Part shown: positions 59,483 through 64,000 of the stretch, piece by piece
Numbering within the stretch: the stretch's first letter is position 1
Layout of the letters: each line of letters starts with the position of its first letter
Assembly: GCA_018241445.1 (NCBI GenBank)
Contig: JAFEDT010000011.1
Span: forward strand, 186,001-250,000
DNA from: Pseudomonadota bacterium
GTDB taxonomy: Bacteria > Pseudomonadota > Gammaproteobacteria > Steroidobacterales > Steroidobacteraceae
Length of the DNA: 64,000 nt
Direction of reading: 5' to 3'
The notes under the pieces: generated by a model
What the model saw: only the letters and a program-made list of their open reading frames with translations
What the model was told of the DNA's origin: nothing
Databases searched by the model: none
Program-made: the position numbers and the translations under genes

Positions 59483-62400
59483 GCCGGCCCCTGCGCTACC
59501 GCCGCGAAGCGGCGCAGGTGTTGCCGGGCCCACAGGCGGAAGCGATCCAGGTACAGGTACATGATGGGTGTCGTATACAGGGTGAGGAGCTGGCTCAGCA
59601 GCAGGCCGCCGACCACTGCTATTCCCAACGGCCGGCGCAGTTCCGCGCCGTCGCCGCTGCCGAAGGCCAGCGGCAACGAGCCGAACATGGCGGCCATGGT
59701 GGTCATGAGGATGGGGCGCAGGCGCCGCAGGCTGGCCTCGCGGATGGCCTCGAGCGCACTGCAGTTGCGTTCGCGCTCGGTCTGCAGGGCGAAGTCGATC
59801 ATCATGATTGCGTTCTTTTTCACGATGCCGATCAACAGGATCACGCCGATCAGCGCAATGATGCTGAAGTCAGTGCCGGTGATGAGCAGCGCCAGCAGCG
59901 CACCCACTCCGGCGGAGGGCAGGGTGGAGAGGATGGTCACGGGGTGCACCAGGCTCTCATAAAGGATTCCCAGCACCAGGTAGACCGCCACCAGCGCGGA
60001 GAGGATCAGCAGCGGCTGGTTGGCCAGTGCATCCTGGAAGGCCTTGGCGGTTCCCTGGAAGCTGCCGCGTACGGTGACTGGTGCGCCCAGGCGCGCGAAA
60101 CCTGCGTCGATGGCGCGGGTGGCATCCGACAGCGACATGCCGAGCGGCAGGTTGAAGGACACGGTGGAGGCGGCCGACAGTCCGTGGTGATTGACTGCGA
60201 GCGCGGTGTTGGTTGCCTCGTAATGGGCGAAGTCCGCCAGCGGCACCGGCGCGCCGCCGCTGCCGGTGAAGTACACGCTGGACAGGACGGCGGGGGACTG
60301 CCAGTACTGCGGCGCGGCCTCCATGACCACGTGATACTGGTTAAGTGGGTGATAGATGGTCGACACTTCGCGCTGGCCGAAGTAGTCGTTGAGCGTGTTG
60401 TCGATCAGCCGCTGGTTCAGCCCCAGCCGCGCGACCGCGTCGCGGTCGATCACCAGCGAGGTCTGCAGCCCCCTGTCCTGGGCGTCGCTGTTGACGTCTG
60501 CCACCTGCGGCAAGCCGCTCATCATGCGGCGCACGCGCGGCTCCCAGTAGCGCAGGTCGGCGATAGTATCCGCCTGCAGCGTGTACTGGTACTGGGCGCC
60601 GCCGCCGCGCCCGCCGACGCGGATGTCCTGCGAGGGCTGCAGGAACAGGCTGGCGCCGGGTTCGTGCCCCAGTTTGCGGCGCAGCCGTGCGATCACCGCA
60701 TCCGCCGGCGCGCGCCGCTCCTCGAGCGGCTTCAGGGAGATGAACATGAAGCCGCTGTTGCGCTGGCCGCCGCCGGTGAAGGCAACCACCGTGCGCACCG
60801 CCGGGTCGTGCCGCACCACCTCGGAGAAGTAGCGGATCTTGCTGCGCATGGCCTGGAAGGAAATGCTCTGGTCGCCCTGGACCATGCCCATGAGCTGGCC
60901 GGTGTCCTGTTGCGGGAAAAAGCCCTTGGGCACGTGCACGTACAGCCAGACGTTCAGCGCCACGGTCAGCCCCAGGATCAGCATGACCAGGGCGCTGTGG
61001 TGCAGCGCCCAGTCGAGTGAGCGCCGGTAGCCCGCCTGCAGGGCATCGAAGGCGCGCTCGGACTTCAGGTACAGCGCCCCGTGCCGTTGGCCCGGGGGGT
61101 CGCCGGCCAGGTGCGCGCACATCATGGGGGTCAGCGTCAGGGACACCACCAGCGACACGAGGATCGCCGTCGAGAGTGTGATGGCGAACTCGCGGAACAG
61201 GCGCCCGACGATGCCGCCCATCAGCAGGATGGGAATGAATACCGCAATCAGCGACAGGCTCATCGACAGCACGGTGAAGCCGACCTCGCGCGCCCCCTGC
61301 AGTGCCGCAGCCAGCCGCGGCACGCCTGCCTCGACGTGGCGCGAGACGTTCTCCAGCACCACCACCGCGTCGTCGACCACGAAGCCGGTGGCGATGGTGA
61401 GGGCCATGAGCGACAGGTTGTCCAGGCTGTAGCCCGCCAGGTACATGATGCCGAAGGTGCCGACCAGCGACACCGGCACCGCCACCAGCGGCACCAGCGA
61501 GGCGCGCGCGCTGCGCAGGAACAGGAACACCGCCAGCACCACCAGGCACACGGAGATCACCAGCGCGCGCTCGACGTCGTGCAGCGAGCCGCGGATGGTG
61601 GGGGTGCGGTCCATCACCACCTGCATGTCGATGCCGGCGGGCACCGAGGCCTTGAGATTGGGCAGCAGGGCGTAGACCCGGTCGACCGTGGAGATGATGT
61701 TGGCGCCGGGCTGGCGGAACAACACCAGCATCACCGCCGGCGAGCCGTTGGCCAGGCCGTCGTTGCGCACGTCCTGAACCGAGTCGACGACCTGCGCGAC
61801 GTCGCCCAGGCGCACCGCCGCGCCCATGTGGTAGCCGACGATCAGCGGCAGATACTCCTGCGCCGTCATCGCCTGGTCATTGGCCAGGATCTGCCAGTGC
61901 CGTTCGCCGTCCTCCAGCGTACCCTTGGGACGGTTGGCGTTGGTGGCGGCGATGGCCGTGCGCACCACTTCAGGACTGAGACCCAGGCCCTGCATCTGTG
62001 GCAGGTTCAGCTCCACCCGCACCGCCGGCAGCGAGCCGCCGCCGACGGTGACGTCGCCGATACCGTTTACCTGCAGCAGCTTCTGAGCGAGCACGGTGGA
62101 GGCCCAGTCGTACATCTGCCCGCGCGTCATCTGCTGCGAAGTCAGCGCGATGATCATGATCGGTGCGTCGGCGGGGTTGAGCTTGCGGTAAGTGGGACTG
62201 CTGGGCAGCCCGCTCGGAAGCAGCGAGCGCGCTGCGTTCACCGCCGCCTGCACGTCGCGCGCAGCGCCGTCGATGTCGCGGCTCAGGTCGAACTGCAGCG
62301 TAATGCGTGTGGAGCCGAGCGAACTGGAGGAGGTCATCTCGGTGATGGCGGCAATCCGGCCCAGCGTGCGCTCCAGCGGCGCGGCCACGGTGGCCGCCAT

Positions 62401-62574
62401 GGTCTCGGGACTTGCCCCGGGCAGGCTGGCGCTGACCGAGATGGTCGGAAAGTCCACCTGTGGCAGCGGCGCGACGGGGAGGCGCAGGAACGCCGCCACG
62501 CCGGCCAGCACCACGCCGGCGGTCAGCAGGGTGGTGGCCACCGGACGCTCGATGAAGGGGCGCGACAGGTTCAT
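59479..62574 (-). CDS. mdtC: RND multidrug efflux inner-membrane subunit (MdtC-like)
   Basis: The 1031-residue protein is of the expected RND length with 12 helices and two large periplasmic domains. It has the N-terminal signature [35 protein letters not shown] with the transmembrane Asp pair, and [14 protein letters not shown] near the end. MdtB and MdtC form heteromeric proton-driven pumps. The ATG overlaps the upstream MdtB-like gene stop (ATGA). A membrane-fusion protein gene (MdtA-like) presumably lies beyond the window edge. Confidence 0.9.
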   Translation of the reverse strand: MNLSRPFIERPVATTLLTAGVVLAGVAAFLRLPVAPLPQVDFPTISVSASLPGASPETMAATVAAPLERTLGRIAAITEMTSSSSLGSTRITLQFDLSRDIDGAARDVQAAVNAARSLLPSGLPSSPTYRKLNPADAPIMIIALTSQQMTRGQMYDWASTVLAQKLLQVNGIGDVTVGGGSLPAVRVELNLPQMQGLGLSPEVVRTAIAATNANRPKGTLEDGERHWQILANDQAMTAQEYLPLIVGYHMGAAVRLGDVAQVVDSVQDVRNDGLANGSPAVMLVLFRQPGANIISTVDRVYALLPNLKASVPAGIDMQVVMDRTPTIRGSLHDVERALVISVCLVVLAVFLFLRSARASLVPLVAVPVSLVGTFGIMYLAGYSLDNLSLMALTIATGFVVDDAVVVLENVSRHVEAGVPRLAAALQGAREVGFTVLSMSLSLIAVFIPILLMGGIVGRLFREFAITLSTAILVSLVVSLTLTPMMCAHLAGDPPGQRHGALYLKSERAFDALQAGYRRSLDWALHHSALVMLILGLTVALNVWLYVHVPKGFFPQQDTGQLMGMVQGDQSISFQAMRSKIRYFSEVVRHDPAVRTVVAFTGGGQRNSGFMFISLKPLEERRAPADAVIARLRRKLGHEPGASLFLQPSQDIRVGGRGGGAQYQYTLQADTIADLRYWEPRVRRMMSGLPQVADVNSDAQDRGLQTSLVIDRDAVARLGLNQRLIDNTLNDYFGQREVSTIYHPLNQYHVVMEAAPQYWQSPAVLSSVYFTGSGGAPVPLADFAHYEATNTALAVNHHGLSAASTVSFNLPLGMSLSDATRAIDAGFARLGAPVTVRGSFQGTAKAFQDALANQPLLILSALVAVYLVLGILYESLVHPVTILSTLPSAGVGALLALLITGTDFSIIALIGVILLIGIVKKNAIMMIDFALQTERERNCSALEAIREASLRRLRPILMTTMAAMFGSLPLAFGSGDGAELRRPLGIAVVGGLLLSQLLTLYTTPIMYLYLDRFRLWARQHLRRFAAVAQGPA

Positions 62575-64000
62575 GTCTCGCGCGCCGCTGCCGGCGCCGC
62601 GCCCGTGCCGCGCAGCTCGCGCCACGCGCGCAGGCGCGCGCCCAGGCGGTCGAAGTAGAGGTAGATCACCGGTGTGGTGAACAGGGTCAGGACCTGGCTC
62701 ACCGCCAGTCCGCCCACCATGGCGATTCCCAGCGGCCGGCGCAGTTCCGAGCCCATTCCCCCACCGAGCATCAGTGGCAGCGCGCTGAGCATTGCCGCCA
62801 GCGTCGTCATGAGGATGGGCCGCAGGCGCAGCAGCGCGGCCTCGTAGATCGCCTCCTGGGCGGACTTGCCCCCGGTGCGCTCGGCCTGCAGGGCGAAGTC
62901 GATCATCATGATCGCGTTCTTCTTGACAATGCCGATCAGCAGCACGATGCCGATTATGCCGACCACGCCCAGGTCGGAGCCCGCCAGCATCAGTGCCAGC
63001 AGCGCGCCCACGCCGGCCGAGGGCAGGGTGGAGAGGATGGTGATGGGGTGGATGTAGCTCTCGTACAGGACGCCCAGCACGATGTACACCGTGACGATGG
63101 CCGCCAGGATCAGCCACAGGGTGCTGGTGAGCGTGCCCTGGAAGGCGAGCGCCGCGCCCTGGAAGCTGGTTTGCAGGCTCGCCGGGGGATGCAGTTCGGC
63201 CTGAAGTGCATGGATGGCCGTGACGGCGTCACCTAGTGAGGCCGCGGGGCGCAGGTTGAAGGAAATGGTGGCGGCCGGGAATTGCCCGAGGTGGTTGACC
63301 GCCAGCGCGGTCGGGCGCTCGCTGATGCGTGCCACGCTCGCCAGCGGGATCGGCACCCCGTTGGCCTGGGCGATATACAGTCCGGCAAGCGGGCCCGGAC
63401 CCTGCTGCGCCTGCGGCGTCAGCTCCAGCACCACGCGGTAGATGTTGGACTGGGTGAAGATGGTCGAGATCAGGCGCTGGCCGAAGGCATCGTACAGGGC
63501 GTTGTCGATCTGCGCGGCCGTGACGCCCAGGCGCCCGGCGGCGTCGCGGTCGATCGTAACGTACGTGGCCAGCCCCTGGTCCTGCAGGTCGCTGGCGACG
63601 TCGGCCAGCTGCGGCAGGCGGCGCATTCCGGCGACCAGCTTGCCGACCCACAGCGACAGTTCCGTGGCGTTGGTGTCGACCACCGAAAGCTGATAAAGGG
63701 TGCGGCTGACGCTTGCGTCGATGGTCAGGTCCTGCACCGGCTGCATGTAGAGCTGGATCCCCTTGACACCGGCGAGCGGGCCCTGCAGGCGCCGGATCAC
63801 CCCGGTGGCATCGACGGAACGCTGGCTCCTGGGCACCAGGTTGATCTGCAGGCGGCCGCTGTTGAGGGTGGTATTGACCCCGTCCACGCCAATGAAGGAG
63901 GAGACGCTGGCCACCGCCGGATCCTCGAGCAGCACCCGCGCCAGCGCCGCCTGGCGCTGTGCCATGGCGGCGAAGGAGACGGATTGCGGCGCCTCGGTCA
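62571..64000 (-). CDS. mdtB: RND multidrug efflux subunit (MdtB-like), 5' end outside window
   Basis: About 475 C-terminal residues are visible, beginning in the second periplasmic domain with [16 protein letters not shown]. Then follow [47 protein letters not shown] and [22 protein letters not shown], all typical of MdtB/MdtC-type RND proteins. The reading frame remains open to the window end, so the gene is truncated by the window and not by mutation. It is upstream of and coupled to the mdtC-like gene. Confidence 0.9.
   Translation of the reverse strand, partial: TEAPQSVSFAAMAQRQAALARVLLEDPAVASVSSFIGVDGVNTTLNSGRLQINLVPRSQRSVDATGVIRRLQGPLAGVKGIQLYMQPVQDLTIDASVSRTLYQLSVVDTNATELSLWVGKLVAGMRRLPQLADVASDLQDQGLATYVTIDRDAAGRLGVTAAQIDNALYDAFGQRLISTIFTQSNIYRVVLELTPQAQQGPGPLAGLYIAQANGVPIPLASVARISERPTALAVNHLGQFPAATISFNLRPAASLGDAVTAIHALQAELHPPASLQTSFQGAALAFQGTLTSTLWLILAAIVTVYIVLGVLYESYIHPITILSTLPSAGVGALLALMLAGSDLGVVGIIGIVLLIGIVKKNAIMMIDFALQAERTGGKSAQEAIYEAALLRLRPILMTTLAAMLSALPLMLGGGMGSELRRPLGIAMVGGLAVSQVLTLFTTPVIYLYFDRLGARLRAWRELRGTGAAPAAARET

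Overview
The window is a high-GC gammaproteobacterial chromosome segment. The aryl-polyene (xanthomonadin-type) pigment cluster, the polyhydroxyalkanoate (PHA) genes and the MdtBC-like efflux genes point to a relative of Xanthomonadales/Nevskiales/Steroidobacterales. That placement is an inference from gene content; no rRNA or taxonomic marker gene is present. I saw no tRNA, rRNA, CRISPR array, transposase or integrase.

Layout. (1) 1-12.8 kb: a tightly coupled plus-strand operon (membrane protein, alpha/alpha-toroid protein, signal-peptide membrane protein, two further membrane proteins, MoxR ATPase, DUF58, BatA-like and VWA proteins) and a convergent minus-strand outer-membrane protein gene. 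Both transcription units start behind copies of the same roughly 400-base leader, arranged as an inverted pair. Each copy carries an identical sigma-54 type -24/-12 element. (2) 12.8-20.2 kb: a DUF1348 gene, a nucleotidyltransferase/XRE pair, an acyltransferase, an ECF sigma/anti-sigma pair divergent from a secreted S8 protease, a low-complexity secreted protein and a two-domain aspartyl protease. (3) 20.2-30.5 kb: two large secreted DUF4038 (apiosidase-like) proteins with 3 and 6 Ig-like repeats and a shared duplicated leader, an Ig-repeat protein lacking the enzyme domain, a methyltransferase, a duplicated-domain protein of unknown function, and a third DUF4038 lipoprotein. (4) 30.5-37.4 kb: PHA genes, with phaB, class I phaC, phasin phaP, an SDR reductase and phaR on the minus strand, and a class III phaE-phaC pair on the plus strand, which runs by overlap into two glycosyltransferase genes. 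(5) 40.2-54.5 kb: a minus-strand aryl-polyene operon of 16 genes, from a XanB2-like chorismatase through GT2, ACP, AMP-ligase, dehydratases, acyltransferase, LolA-like protein, MMPL exporter, hydrolase, deacetylase, methyltransferase, ketosynthase and chain-length factor to FabG. (6) 54.5-64 kb: a small 11-residue-repeat protein, an ABC pair with a fused double permease, and an RND efflux operon (MdtB-like, cut by the window end, then MdtC-like and a NodT-type outer-membrane factor).

How the parts work together. PhaB supplies (R)-3-hydroxybutyryl-CoA to PhaC and PhaEC, PhaP coats granules, and PhaR probably represses phaP through TGCA sites lying inside the phaP promoter. In the pigment operon, 3-hydroxybenzoate made from chorismate would be loaded on the ACP, extended by ketosynthase/CLF, FabG and dehydratases, then moved and anchored by acyltransferase, LolA-like and MMPL proteins. 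The sigma-54 leaders suggest that the MoxR/VWA operon and the facing outer-membrane protein gene belong to one regulon.
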